Source of the DNA: Pseudomonas sp. K2I15
GTDB taxonomy: Bacteria > Pseudomonadota > Gammaproteobacteria > Pseudomonadales > Pseudomonadaceae
Assembly: GCF_002204795.1 (NCBI RefSeq)
Contig: NZ_NIXO01000038.1
Span: forward strand, 1-63,061
Reading direction: 5' to 3'
DNA: 63,061 bases
Part shown: piece after piece, positions 32,974-41,702 of the stretch
Layout of the letters: every line of letters begins with the position of its first letter
Numbering within the stretch: position 1 is the stretch's first letter
Notes under the pieces: model-generated
What the model was told of the DNA's origin: nothing
Seen by the model: only the letters and a program-made list of their open reading frames with translations
Databases searched by the model: none
Position numbers and translations under genes: made by a program

Positions 32974-34008
32974 TCAAATATCCCCAGGCACCCTCGCCTT
33001 CTCCCGGGCATGCTCCCGGCTGATCAGCCCCTCGCTGACCAATTCCTTCAAGCTCATGTCCAGCGTCTTCATCCCCAGCGCCCCGCCGGTCTGGATCGCC
33101 GAGTACATCTGCGCCACCTTGTCCTCGCGGATCAGGTTACGAATCGCCAATGTGCCAAGCATGATTTCGTGAGCCGCCACTCGTCCGCCGCCGACTTTCT
33201 TCACCAACACCTGAGACACCACCGCCTGCAATGACTCCGAGAGCATCGAGCGGACCATGGCCTTTTCCACCGCGGGAAATACATCCACCACTCGGTCCAC
33301 GGTTTTAGCCGCTGAGGTGGTGTGCAGCGTGCCGAACACCAGGTGCCCGGTTTCTGCCGCAGTCAGCGCGAGCCGGATAGTTTCCAGATCCCGCAGCTCA
33401 CCCACCAGAATCACATCAGGGTCTTCCCGCAATGCCGAACGCAGGGCGGTCGAAAAGCTGTGTGTGTCGCGATGCACCTGCCGCTGGTTGATCAGGGCAT
33501 TTTTCGGTAGATGAACAAACTCGATCGGGTCTTCAAGGGTGAGGATGTGCTGGCGACGATGGGTGTTGAGGTAATCGATCATCGCCGCCAGGGTCGTGGA
33601 CTTGCCGGACCCGGTCGGCCCGGTGACCAATACAAGCCCACGTGGCAAATCGGCGATGCGCCGGAATACTTCGCCCAGCCCCAGGCTTTCCAGGCTCTGC
33701 ACCGTTGACGGGATGGTACGAAACACCGCACCCATGCCCCGGTGCTGCTGGAACACATTCACCCGAAACCGCGCCACCTCAGGCAACTCGAAGGCAAAAT
33801 CCGTTTCAAGAGATGTTTCGAAATCCTTTTGCTGGTGATTGTTCAGTAAAGGGCTGAGTAACTCCGCCACTTGCGTGGGTGCCAGCACCGGCCAATCGAG
33901 CGGCCAGACTTCGCCATCAACTCGCAACATCGGCGCCAACCCGGCCGACAGATGCAGGTCTGAGGCCCGCAGGCGCACGCTGGCGGCCAGCAGTTCAGTG
34001 ATATCCAT
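32974..34008 (-). CDS. pilT: Type IV pilus retraction ATPase PilT
   Basis: A 344-residue secretion ATPase, the same length as P. aeruginosa PilT. It has Walker A VTGPTGSGKSTTLA, an Asp box and Walker B ILVGELRDLETI, and the His box HLVFGTLHTTSA. It powers pilus depolymerisation and twitching. The ATG at 34008 (MDITELLAAS) is the family start; the frame is open 60 codons further into the yggS region but that part is not coding. It is divergent from yggS. No pilU gene follows. Confidence 0.95.
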   Translation of the reverse strand: MDITELLAASVRLRASDLHLSAGLAPMLRVDGEVWPLDWPVLAPTQVAELLSPLLNNHQQKDFETSLETDFAFELPEVARFRVNVFQQHRGMGAVFRTIPSTVQSLESLGLGEVFRRIADLPRGLVLVTGPTGSGKSTTLAAMIDYLNTHRRQHILTLEDPIEFVHLPKNALINQRQVHRDTHSFSTALRSALREDPDVILVGELRDLETIRLALTAAETGHLVFGTLHTTSAAKTVDRVVDVFPAVEKAMVRSMLSESLQAVVSQVLVKKVGGGRVAAHEIMLGTLAIRNLIREDKVAQMYSAIQTGGALGMKTLDMSLKELVSEGLISREHAREKARVPGDI

Positions 34009-34065
34009 AGGGCTTTCCATTTCCAGTAGAATGCCGCGGACTCCATATCCACGGGCGCAACTTGA

Positions 34066-34752
34066 ATGTCGACCATAGCAGACAACATCAGCCTGGTTTC
34101 CGAGCGGATCCGTGCGGCGGCCGAGGCCTCGCAGCGCGACGCAGGCAGCGTGCACCTGCTGGCCGTGAGCAAGACCAAACCGGCACAAGCCGTGCGCGAA
34201 GCCTATGCCGCCGGGATGCGTGACTTTGGCGAGAACTATCTGCAGGAAGCCCTGGGCAAACAGGCCGAATTAACCGACCTGCCCTTGAGTTGGCACTTCA
34301 TCGGCCCCATTCAATCGAACAAGACTCGTGCGATCGCCGAGAACTTCGCTTGGGTGCATTCCGTGGACCGCCTGAAAATCGCACAACGCCTGTCCGAGCA
34401 ACGCCCGGCTGACCTGCCGCCGCTGAATATCTGCATCCAGGTCAATGTCAGTGGCGAAGCCAGCAAGTCCGGCTGTACACCCGCCGACCTGCCCGCCCTG
34501 GCCGAAGCCATCAGCGCCCTGCCGCGCCTGAAGCTGCGCGGTTTGATGGCGATTCCCGAGCCAACCGAAGACCGTGCAGAGCAGGACGCAGCCTTCGCCA
34601 CCGTGCGCGATCTGCAAGCGAGCCTGAACCTCCCGCTCGACACACTTTCCATGGGCATGAGCCATGACCTTGAGTCGGCCATCGCCCAAGGCGCCACCTG
34701 GGTGCGGATCGGTACCGCCCTGTTTGGTGCCCGCGACTACGGCCAGCCGTGA
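34066..34752 (+). CDS. yggS: YggS/PLPBP pyridoxal-phosphate homeostasis protein
   Basis: A 228-residue PLP-binding barrel protein of the COG0325 family. The PLP lysine lies in HLLAVSKTKPAQAV (about residue 35), with NYLQEALGK, WHFIGPIQSNKT and SMGMSHDLESAIAQGATWVR as other conserved blocks. It has no enzyme activity and is thought to balance B6 vitamers and amino-acid pools. It is first in the yggS-proC-yggT cluster. Confidence 0.94.
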   Translation: MSTIADNISLVSERIRAAAEASQRDAGSVHLLAVSKTKPAQAVREAYAAGMRDFGENYLQEALGKQAELTDLPLSWHFIGPIQSNKTRAIAENFAWVHSVDRLKIAQRLSEQRPADLPPLNICIQVNVSGEASKSGCTPADLPALAEAISALPRLKLRGLMAIPEPTEDRAEQDAAFATVRDLQASLNLPLDTLSMGMSHDLESAIAQGATWVRIGTALFGARDYGQP

Positions 34753-34785
34753 CATGGCTGACTTCCATCTGAATAAGGACCTGTC

Positions 34786-35604
34786 ATGAGCAACACGCGT
34801 ATTGCCTTTATCGGCGCCGGTAACATGGCGGCCAGCCTGATCGGCGGCCTGCGGGCCAAGGGCCTGGAAGTACAACAGATTCGCGCCAGCGACCCGGGCG
34901 CCGACACCCGCGCCCGCGTCAGCGCCGAGCACGGTATCGAAACCTTCGCCGACAACGCACAAGCGATTGAAGGCGTTGATGTCGTGGTGCTGGCGGTCAA
35001 GCCACAGGCCATGAAAGCCGTGTGCGAAAGCCTGCGCCCGAGCCTCAAGCCGCATCAACTGGTGGTGTCCATCGCCGCCGGCATCACCTGCGCCAGCATG
35101 AACGCCTGGCTCGGCGCCCAGCCGATTGTGCGCTGCATGCCCAACACCCCGGCGCTGCTGCGCAAGGGCGTGAGCGGCTTGTACGCCACCAGCGAGGTGA
35201 CCGCAGCCCAGCGCGACCAGGCACAAGAGTTGTTGTCTGCCGTGGGTATCGCCCTGTGGCTGGAACAAGAGCAGCAACTGGACGCCGTCACTGCAGTGTC
35301 CGGCAGCGGCCCGGCCTACTTCTTCTTGCTGATCGAATCCATGACCGCCGCCGGCGTGAAACTGGGTTTGCCACGCGACGTCGCTGAGCAACTGGCCGAA
35401 CAAACCGCATTGGGCGCCGCACAGATGGCCGTGGCCAGTGATGTCGACGCTGCCGAACTGCGCCGTCGCGTGACCTCGCCGGGCGGCACGACCCAAGCGG
35501 CAATCGAATCGTTCCAGGCCGGGGGCTTTGAAGCCCTGGTGGAAAAAGCACTGGGTGCCGCAGCACATCGTTCGGCTGAAATGGCCGAGCAGCTGGGCAA
35601 ATAG
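34786..35604 (+). CDS. proC: Pyrroline-5-carboxylate reductase
   Basis: A 272-residue enzyme that reduces pyrroline-5-carboxylate to proline with NAD(P)H. The Rossmann motif IAFIGAGNMAASLIGGL is at residues 5-21, and the C-terminal signature TAVSGSGPAYFFLLIESMT and RRRVTSPGGTTQAAIESF are present. It follows yggS by 33 bp with AAGGAC before the ATG. Confidence 0.96.
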   Translation: MSNTRIAFIGAGNMAASLIGGLRAKGLEVQQIRASDPGADTRARVSAEHGIETFADNAQAIEGVDVVVLAVKPQAMKAVCESLRPSLKPHQLVVSIAAGITCASMNAWLGAQPIVRCMPNTPALLRKGVSGLYATSEVTAAQRDQAQELLSAVGIALWLEQEQQLDAVTAVSGSGPAYFFLLIESMTAAGVKLGLPRDVAEQLAEQTALGAAQMAVASDVDAAELRRRVTSPGGTTQAAIESFQAGGFEALVEKALGAAAHRSAEMAEQLGK

Positions 35605-35628
35605 TCGTCCCCAACATAGGAATTAAAC

Positions 35629-36216
35629 ATGCTCGGAATCAATGACGCTGCCATCTTCATCATCCAGACCCTGGGCAGCCTGTACCTGCTGATCGTGCTG
35701 ATGCGTTTTATCCTGCAACTGGTGCGGGCGAACTTCTACAACCCGCTGTGCCAGTTCGTGGTGAAGGCCACGCAACCGCTGCTCAAGCCACTGCGCCGGG
35801 TGATCCCGAGTATGTTCGGCCTGGACATGTCGTCGCTGGTGCTGGCGCTGTTGCTGCAGATCCTGCTGTTCGCGGTCATCCTGCTGCTCAACGGCTATCA
35901 GGCCACCACGCTGCTGTTGCTGCCGTGGGCCTTGATCGGGATTTTCTCGCTGTTTTTGAAGATCATTTTCTGGTCGATGATCATCAGCGTGATCCTCTCG
36001 TGGGTCGCTCCCGGCAGCCGCAGCCCTGGCGCAGAGCTGGTGGCGCAGATCACTGAACCGGTGCTGGCACCGTTCCGTCGCCTGATACCGAACCTGGGTG
36101 GCCTGGATATCTCGCCGATCTTCGCGTTTATCGCCATTCAGCTGCTGCAAAGCTGGGTGATTCCGCGTCTGGCCTTCTATGCATTCATGCCCAAAGAACT
36201 GTTCGGTCTGATCTGA
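35629..36216 (+). CDS. YggT family membrane protein
   Basis: A 195-residue integral membrane protein with two YGGT repeats, one from QTLGSLYLLIVLMRFILQLV and the other from FWSMIISVILSWVAPGSRSP. The family is conserved next to proC and yggS. It has been linked to osmotic tolerance in some bacteria, but its function is unknown. It starts 24 bp after proC. Confidence 0.92.
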   Translation: MLGINDAAIFIIQTLGSLYLLIVLMRFILQLVRANFYNPLCQFVVKATQPLLKPLRRVIPSMFGLDMSSLVLALLLQILLFAVILLLNGYQATTLLLLPWALIGIFSLFLKIIFWSMIISVILSWVAPGSRSPGAELVAQITEPVLAPFRRLIPNLGGLDISPIFAFIAIQLLQSWVIPRLAFYAFMPKELFGLI

Positions 36217-36223
36217 CAACAAT

Positions 36224-36353
36224 GTGGCGAGGGAGCTTGCTCCCGCTGGGCTGCGCAGCAGCCCCAAAAAGGATGACCGCGCTGCACCTGCACAATTGCG
36301 GCGGCCGGATTGGGAGCGCTCCGCGCTCCAACGGGAGCAAGCTCCCTCGCCAC
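36224..36353. repeat. REPIN, family C, between yggT and metX
   Basis: GTGGCGAGGGAGCTTGCTCC (36224 on) pairs with GGGAGCAAGCTCCCTCGCCA (to about 36352), with inner arms GGGCTGCGCAGCAGCCCC and GGAGCGCTCCGCGCTCC. It probably ends the yggS-proC-yggT transcript. Confidence 0.88.
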
Positions 36354-36388
36354 TAAAAGCCTTAAAAAAAACCTCTGCGGGCCTTTGC

Positions 36389-36417
36389 TTGCCGCTGGGT
36401 GCAGCGGTCTTTAGACT
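36389..36417 (+). promoter_or_regulatory. Putative sigma-70 promoter of metX
   Basis: TTGCCG (36389-36394) and TAGACT (36412-36417) are 17 bp apart and lie 29 bp before the metX start. Each matches four of six consensus positions. The spacer holds a small dyad, CCGCTG-GGTG-CAGCGG (36392-36407), which overlaps the -35 box and could be an operator. No methionine or SAM riboswitch fold was recognised. Confidence 0.4.
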
Positions 36418-36446
36418 TACGCCTCATTTAAACGAGAGCAGGGTCG

Positions 36447-37589
36447 ATGCCAACTGCCTTCCCCCCCGATTCTGTTGGACTGGTCGTGCCCCAAGTGGCG
36501 CACTTCAGCGAACCGCTGGCCCTGGCCTGCGGCCGTTCGCTGCCCGCCTACGACCTGATCTATGAAACCTACGGCCAACTGAACGCCACAGGCAGCAATG
36601 CCGTGCTGATCTGCCACGCCCTGTCCGGCCATCACCATGCTGCGGGCTTCCACAGTGTGGACGAGCGCAAGCCCGGCTGGTGGGACAGCTGCATCGGCCC
36701 CGGCAAGCCCATCGACACCAATAAGTTCTTTGTGGTCAGCCTGAACAACCTCGGCGGCTGCAACGGCTCTACCGGCCCCAGCAGCCTGAACCCGGAAACC
36801 GGCAAGCCGTTTGGCGCCGACTTCCCGGTACTGACCGTGGAAGACTGGGTGCACAGCCAGGCGCGCCTGGCCGACGTACTGGGCATCGCCCAATGGGCCG
36901 CCGTGATCGGCGGCAGCCTGGGCGGCATGCAGGCCCTGCAATGGACCATCACCTACCCGGACCGCGTGCGCCATTGCCTGGCCATCGCCTCGGCCCCCAA
37001 GCTGTCGGCGCAGAACATCGCCTTCAACGAAGTGGCGCGCCAGGCGATCCTTACCGACCCGGAGTTCCACGGTGGTTCGTTCCAGGAAGCCGGTGTGATC
37101 CCCAAGCGCGGGCTGATGCTGGCGCGCATGGTCGGGCACATCACCTACCTGTCGGATGACTCCATGGGCGAGAAATTCGGCCGTGGTCTCAAGAGCGAAA
37201 AGCTCAACTACGACTTCCACAGCGTCGAGTTCCAGGTCGAGAGCTACCTGCGTTATCAGGGCGAGGAGTTTTCCGGGCGTTTCGACGCCAACACCTACCT
37301 GCTGATGACCAAGGCCCTGGACTACTTCGACCCGGCGGCGAACTTCGACGATGACCTGGCGCGCACCTTTGAGGCGGCCACCGCCAAGTTCTGCGTGATG
37401 TCGTTCACCACTGACTGGCGCTTCTCGCCGGCCCGCTCGCGGGAGCTGGTGGATGCGCTGATGGCCGCCAAGAAAGACGTCTGCTACCTGGAGATCGATG
37501 CACCGCAGGGCCACGACGCGTTCCTGATCCCGATCCCGCGTTACTTGCAGGCCTTTGGCAACTACATGAACCGAATAGCGCTTATATGA
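36447..37589 (+). CDS. metX: Homoserine O-acyltransferase MetX (O-succinyltransferase in Pseudomonas)
   Basis: A 380-residue alpha/beta-hydrolase enzyme that activates homoserine for methionine synthesis. The nucleophile Ser157 is in VIGGSLGGMQALQW, with the catalytic His in QGHDAFLIP near the end. Despite annotations as acetyltransferase, the Pseudomonas MetX enzymes tested use succinyl-CoA, so O-succinylhomoserine is the expected product. It is followed 25 bp later by metW, its usual partner. Confidence 0.94.
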   Translation: MPTAFPPDSVGLVVPQVAHFSEPLALACGRSLPAYDLIYETYGQLNATGSNAVLICHALSGHHHAAGFHSVDERKPGWWDSCIGPGKPIDTNKFFVVSLNNLGGCNGSTGPSSLNPETGKPFGADFPVLTVEDWVHSQARLADVLGIAQWAAVIGGSLGGMQALQWTITYPDRVRHCLAIASAPKLSAQNIAFNEVARQAILTDPEFHGGSFQEAGVIPKRGLMLARMVGHITYLSDDSMGEKFGRGLKSEKLNYDFHSVEFQVESYLRYQGEEFSGRFDANTYLLMTKALDYFDPAANFDDDLARTFEAATAKFCVMSFTTDWRFSPARSRELVDALMAAKKDVCYLEIDAPQGHDAFLIPIPRYLQAFGNYMNRIALI

Positions 37590-37614
37590 ATTGCTTACGC
37601 TTTGGGAGAACGCC

Positions 37615-38235
37615 ATGAGAGCCGACCTGGAAATCATCCAAGACTGGATCCCCGCCGGCAGCCGCGTGCTCGACCTCGGTTGCGGCGATGGCGAACTGCT
37701 GAGCTGGCTGCGCGACAACAAGCAAGTCACCGGCTACGGCCTGGAAAACGACCCGGACAACATCGCCCAGTGCGTGGCCAAGGGCATCAACGTGATCGAG
37801 CAGGACCTGGACAAGGGCCTGGGCAACTTTGCCAGCAACAGCTTCGACATCGTGGTCATGACCCAGGCGCTGCAAGCCGTGCACTACCCGGACCGGATCC
37901 TCGACGAAATGTTGCGCGTCGGCCGCCAGTGCATCATCACCTTCCCTAATTTCGGTCACTGGCGCTGCCGCTGGTACCTGGCCAGCAAGGGCCGCATGCC
38001 GGTGTCGGATTTCCTGCCGTACACCTGGTACAACACGCCCAACATCCACTTCTGCACCTTCGAAGACTTCGAAGCGCTGTGTGGCGAGCGTGACGCCAAA
38101 GTCATCAACCGCCTTGCCGTCGATCAACAGCACCGTCACGGCTGGGCGAGTAAGCTATGGCCTAACCTGTTGGGTGAGATCGGGATCTACCGGGTCAGCA
38201 GCCCGGGCCTGACGGACCACCAGATAGCCGTCTAA
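37615..38235 (+). CDS. metW: Methionine biosynthesis protein MetW
   Basis: A 206-residue SAM-dependent methyltransferase-like protein with motif I RVLDLGCGDGELLSWL at about residues 19-34 and the MetW stretch TFPNFGHWRCRWYLASKGRM. MetW is needed with MetX for homoserine acylation in several proteobacteria, without proven methylation. The ATG at 37615 has GGGAGAACG upstream. Confidence 0.94.
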   Translation: MRADLEIIQDWIPAGSRVLDLGCGDGELLSWLRDNKQVTGYGLENDPDNIAQCVAKGINVIEQDLDKGLGNFASNSFDIVVMTQALQAVHYPDRILDEMLRVGRQCIITFPNFGHWRCRWYLASKGRMPVSDFLPYTWYNTPNIHFCTFEDFEALCGERDAKVINRLAVDQQHRHGWASKLWPNLLGEIGIYRVSSPGLTDHQIAV

Positions 38236-38256
38236 CCATATTCAAGGAGGACGATC

Positions 38257-38691
38257 ATGAGTCGCCTGGCTGTTTTTCTACTCACTGCCTGCCTGGGCGT
38301 CAGCGCCATGGCTGCCGACGTTATCGACCCCAATCGCCAGAAAGATTTCGGCGACATCACTGTGCACTACAACACCTTCACCTCCAGCTTCCTGCAACCC
38401 GACGTGGCCCAGGCCGTTGAACTGGTGCGCAGCAAGAACAAGGGCGTGATCAATGTGTCGGTGATCAAGGGCGTCACACCCGTGGTGGCCCAGGTGACGG
38501 GCACGGTCAAAGACCTGAGCGGCAAGAGTGAGATGCTGACCTTCAAGCAGATCACCGAGAAAGGTGCGATTTACTACCTCGCCCAGTACTCCGTGCCGCA
38601 GCAGGAAGTACGAATTTTCACCATCAACGTTGAAACCGGCGGCAAAGCCCACGGTTTCAGTTTCAACCAGGAACTGTTTCCGGCCGAATGA
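38257..38691 (+). CDS. DUF4426 domain periplasmic protein
   Basis: A 144-residue protein with a signal peptide (MSRLAVFLLTACLGVSAMA, cleavage before ADVID) and a DUF4426 domain (QKDFGDITVHYNTFTSSFLQ, then VINVSVIKG). Function unknown. It has a strong AAGGAGG site 6 nt before the ATG, sits 21 bp after metW, and overlaps rdgB by 4 nt, so it belongs to the metX-to-hemW transcription unit. Confidence 0.9.
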   Translation: MSRLAVFLLTACLGVSAMAADVIDPNRQKDFGDITVHYNTFTSSFLQPDVAQAVELVRSKNKGVINVSVIKGVTPVVAQVTGTVKDLSGKSEMLTFKQITEKGAIYYLAQYSVPQQEVRIFTINVETGGKAHGFSFNQELFPAE

Positions 38692-39284
38692 TGAACCTCA
38701 CACAACTCGTACTGGCCAGCCATAACGCCGGCAAGCTCAAAGAACTCCAGGCCATGCTCGGCGACTCGGTGCAACTGCGCTCGATTGGCGAGTTCAGCCA
38801 GGTAGAGCCGGAAGAGACCGGCCTGTCGTTTGTCGAGAACGCCATCCTCAAGGCCCGCAATGCCGCGCGCATCTCCGGCCTGCCGGCGCTGGCCGACGAC
38901 TCGGGGCTGGCCGTGGACTTCCTCGGCGGCGCGCCAGGCATCTACTCGGCGCGTTACGCCGATGGCAAAGGCGACGCGGCCAACAACGCCAAGCTGCTGG
39001 ATGCCCTCAAGGACGTACCGGACGCGATGCGTGGCGCGCAGTTTGTCTGCGTGCTGGCCCTGGTACGTCACGCCGATGATCCACTGCCGATCCTCTGCGA
39101 AGGCCTGTGGCACGGGCGCATCCTGCATGCCGCCAGTGGCGAACATGGTTTTGGCTACGACCCGCTGTTCTGGGTGCCGGAGCGCAATGTCTCCAGTGCC
39201 GAACTGAGCCCGGCCGACAAGAACCAGATCAGCCACCGCGCCCGCGCAATGGATTTGCTGCGCCTGCGTCTGGGTTTGAAATGA
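38688..39284 (+). CDS. rdgB: XTP/dITP pyrophosphatase
   Basis: A 198-residue HAM1-family enzyme that removes non-canonical purine nucleotides (ITP, XTP) from the pool. The N-terminal LASHNAGKLKELQAML binds the triphosphate, and ADDSGLAVDFLGGAPGIYSA and GFGYDPLFWVPE are family signatures. The start forms ATGATG; either ATG (38688 or 38691) is possible. It is coupled to hemW through ATGA. Confidence 0.95.
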   Translation: MMNLTQLVLASHNAGKLKELQAMLGDSVQLRSIGEFSQVEPEETGLSFVENAILKARNAARISGLPALADDSGLAVDFLGGAPGIYSARYADGKGDAANNAKLLDALKDVPDAMRGAQFVCVLALVRHADDPLPILCEGLWHGRILHAASGEHGFGYDPLFWVPERNVSSAELSPADKNQISHRARAMDLLRLRLGLK

Positions 39285-40483
39285 CTCAGAACACCTCCGC
39301 GCAGCCACTGATCCTCGGTGGCGCGCAAACCCCTCGGGCGGCCCTGCCTCACCTGCCGCCCCTGGCGCTGTACATCCACATCCCGTGGTGCGTGCGCAAA
39401 TGCCCTTATTGCGACTTCAACTCCCACACCGCCAGCAAGGTGCTGCCGGAAGAAGAATACGTAGACGCTCTGCTGGCCGACCTCGATCAGGACCTGCATG
39501 CGGTGTATGGCCGTGAGCTGAGTTCGATCTTCTTCGGTGGTGGCACCCCAAGCCTGTTCAGCGCCGCTGCACTGGGCCGACTGCTCAAGGGTGTGGAAGC
39601 ACGCATCCCGTTCGCCAGCGACATCGAGATCACCCTGGAAGCCAACCCCGGGACCTTCGAGCAAGAGAAGTTCGTGGCGTATCGCAAGCTGGGGATCAAT
39701 CGGCTGTCGATTGGCATCCAGAGTTTCCAGCAGGAAAAGCTCGAAGCACTGGGCCGCATCCACAACGGTGACGAAGCCGTACGTGCTGCCGGCATGGCGC
39801 GCCAGGCCGGGTTCGACAACTTCAACCTGGACCTGATGCACGGTTTGCCCGATCAGTCGCTGGACGACGCCCTGGACGACCTGCGCCAGGCCATTGCCCT
39901 CAAACCCACGCACCTGTCCTGGTACCAACTGACCCTGGAGCCCAACACCGTGTTCTGGAACCAGCCGCCTGTGCTGCCGGAAGACGACACCCTGTGGGAC
40001 ATCCAGGAAGCAGGCCAGGCATTGCTCGCCGAACACGGTTACGCCCAGTACGAAGTCTCGGCCTACGCCCAACCGGGTAGGCCGGCGCGGCATAACCTGA
40101 ACTACTGGAGCTTTGGCGACTTTATCGGCATCGGTGCCGGCGCCCACGGCAAGCTCAGCCACCCGGACGGGCGCATCGTGCGCACCTGGAAAACCCGAGC
40201 GCCGAAGGACTACCTCAACCCGGCGAAAAACTACCAGGCAGGGTCCAAAGAACTGACCAACGAAGAGTTACCGTTCGAGTTCCTGATGAACGCCCTGCGC
40301 CTCACCGATGGTGTGGAAGCCAGGCTGTACGCCGAGCGCACCGGCCTTGAGCTGTCCAGCCTCGATGAAGCCCGCACGGATGCAGAACAAAGTGGCTTAA
40401 TGCAGGTCGAACCGTCACGCCTGGCGGCCACCGACCGCGGGCAACTCTTTCTCAATGACCTGCTGCAGAAGTTTTTGAGCTGA
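39281..40483 (+). CDS. hemW: Radical SAM heme chaperone HemW
   Basis: A 400-residue radical SAM protein. The 4Fe-4S cysteines are Cys37, Cys41 and Cys44 in WCVRKCPYCDF, followed by SSIFFGGGTPSLFS and the C-terminal HemN-type domain. HemW was long annotated as an oxygen-independent coproporphyrinogen oxidase, but binds heme and delivers it to proteins such as respiratory enzymes. The ATG at 39281 overlaps the rdgB stop by 4 nt; the frame is open upstream only within rdgB. Confidence 0.94.
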   Translation: MTQNTSAQPLILGGAQTPRAALPHLPPLALYIHIPWCVRKCPYCDFNSHTASKVLPEEEYVDALLADLDQDLHAVYGRELSSIFFGGGTPSLFSAAALGRLLKGVEARIPFASDIEITLEANPGTFEQEKFVAYRKLGINRLSIGIQSFQQEKLEALGRIHNGDEAVRAAGMARQAGFDNFNLDLMHGLPDQSLDDALDDLRQAIALKPTHLSWYQLTLEPNTVFWNQPPVLPEDDTLWDIQEAGQALLAEHGYAQYEVSAYAQPGRPARHNLNYWSFGDFIGIGAGAHGKLSHPDGRIVRTWKTRAPKDYLNPAKNYQAGSKELTNEELPFEFLMNALRLTDGVEARLYAERTGLELSSLDEARTDAEQSGLMQVEPSRLAATDRGQLFLNDLLQKFLS

Positions 40484-40502
40484 TTGCTCTTAAGGAAATC
40501 GA

Positions 40503-40826
40503 ATGGATTTGGTACTCGATCTACTCGCCACCGTGTCCCGCTGGAGCCGTAGCAACCTGTCGGAAATCTCCCTGGCGCTGGTAGGCTGCCTGCTGGTGCT
40601 GTTTGGCGCCGACATCAAGGGTTGGGTAGAAGCACGGCTGGGCAGCATCGCAGGTGCGCTGCGCGTACCGCTGATGGCGCTGGTGTGCATGATCGGCAGC
40701 GGTGCTGCGCTGATCTATGCCACGCCGTGGATTGTGCGCGGGCTGAGCCAGTTCAATAACTACAGCCTGGCGCCGGTGTTGTTGGTGGTGCTGGTGTTGA
40801 TCGGGGTTGTGGCGGATCGCCGCTGA
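40503..40826 (+). CDS. DUF3392 membrane protein
   Basis: A 107-residue membrane protein with about three hydrophobic helices (EISLALVGCLLVLFGADIKG, VPLMALVCMIGSGAALIYAT, LAPVLLVVLVLIGVVADRR). It follows hemW by 19 bp in the same direction, as in other Pseudomonas. Function unknown. Confidence 0.85.
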   Translation: MDLVLDLLATVSRWSRSNLSEISLALVGCLLVLFGADIKGWVEARLGSIAGALRVPLMALVCMIGSGAALIYATPWIVRGLSQFNNYSLAPVLLVVLVLIGVVADRR

Positions 40827-40847
40827 CCTTAGGCACAGCACAAAACA

Positions 40848-40940
40848 AATGTGGGAGCGGGCTTGCTCGCGAAAGCGGTGAATCAGTCGATGTTTCCGGT
40901 GACTGACACTCCGCATTCGCGAGCAAGCCCGCACACATTT
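40848..40940. repeat. REPIN, family A, right arm shortened
   Basis: GTGGGAGCGGGCTTGCTCGC (40851 on) pairs with TTCGCGAGCAAGCCCGC (from 40916), but the right end reads CCCGCACACATT instead of CCCGCTCCCACATT. The arm has lost four bases around the TCCC. It lies between the convergent DUF3392 and trmB genes. Confidence 0.85.
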
Positions 40941-40967
40941 TTTACCGCATTCCAAGCCTGGGGCTTA

Positions 40968-41693
40968 TCAGTCCACTTTCTCGAACTTCAAATCCCAAAC
41001 CCCATGCCCGAGTCGCTCGCCGCGACGTTCGAACTTGGTGATTGGCCGCTCGGCCGGGCGCGGGACGCATTTGCCGTCTTCGGCCAGGTTGCGGTAGCCA
41101 GGGGCTACGTCCATCACTTCCAGCATGTATTCGGCATACGGTTCCCAGTCGGTGGCCATGTGCAGGATGCCGCCCACTTTCAGCTTGCTGCGCACCAGTT
41201 CCGCGAAGGACGCCTGGACGATGCGGCGCTTGTGGTGGCGGCTCTTGTGCCATGGGTCCGGGAAGAACAGCATCAGGCGGTCGAGGCTGTTGTCGGCGAT
41301 GCAGCGGTTGAGCACTTCAATCGCATCACAGTCGTAGACCCGCAGGTTGGTCAGCCCTTGGGTCAGCACGCCATTGAGCAGCGCGCCGACACCCGGACGG
41401 TGTACTTCAACCCCGATAAAATCCTGTTCCGGAGAAGCCGCGGCCATTTCCAGCAGGGAATGGCCCATGCCGAAGCCGATCTCCAGGGAGCGTGGCGCCG
41501 AACGGCCGAATACCTGGTCGTAATCCACCGGTGCATCCGCCAGCGGCAACACGAACAGCGGCGTGCCCTGCTCCAGGCCCTTTTGCTGGCCTTCGGTCAT
41601 ACGACCGGCGCGCATCACAAAACTCTTGATGCGGCGGTGCTTGGACTCGTCGCCTTCTTCCACGGTGTTCGGCGTTTCGTTTGATTCAGTCAT
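40968..41693 (-). CDS. trmB: tRNA (guanine-N7)-methyltransferase TrmB
   Basis: A 241-residue SAM-dependent enzyme that methylates G46 of tRNA. The SAM motif is LEIGFGMGHSLLEMA, and the C-terminal half has NLRVYDCDAIEV and LMLFFPDPWHKSRHHKRRIV, a TrmB hallmark. ATG at 41693 is used; a TTG one codon earlier is less likely. It starts 9 bp after thiG and probably shares its transcript. Confidence 0.95.
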   Translation of the reverse strand: MTESNETPNTVEEGDESKHRRIKSFVMRAGRMTEGQQKGLEQGTPLFVLPLADAPVDYDQVFGRSAPRSLEIGFGMGHSLLEMAAASPEQDFIGVEVHRPGVGALLNGVLTQGLTNLRVYDCDAIEVLNRCIADNSLDRLMLFFPDPWHKSRHHKRRIVQASFAELVRSKLKVGGILHMATDWEPYAEYMLEVMDVAPGYRNLAEDGKCVPRPAERPITKFERRGERLGHGVWDLKFEKVD

Positions 41694-41702
41694 CAATGGC
41701 TC

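Noticed and set aside
36360..36446. SAM or methionine riboswitch before metX
   Set aside because: Only one small dyad is present and no known SAM-riboswitch core could be recognised.
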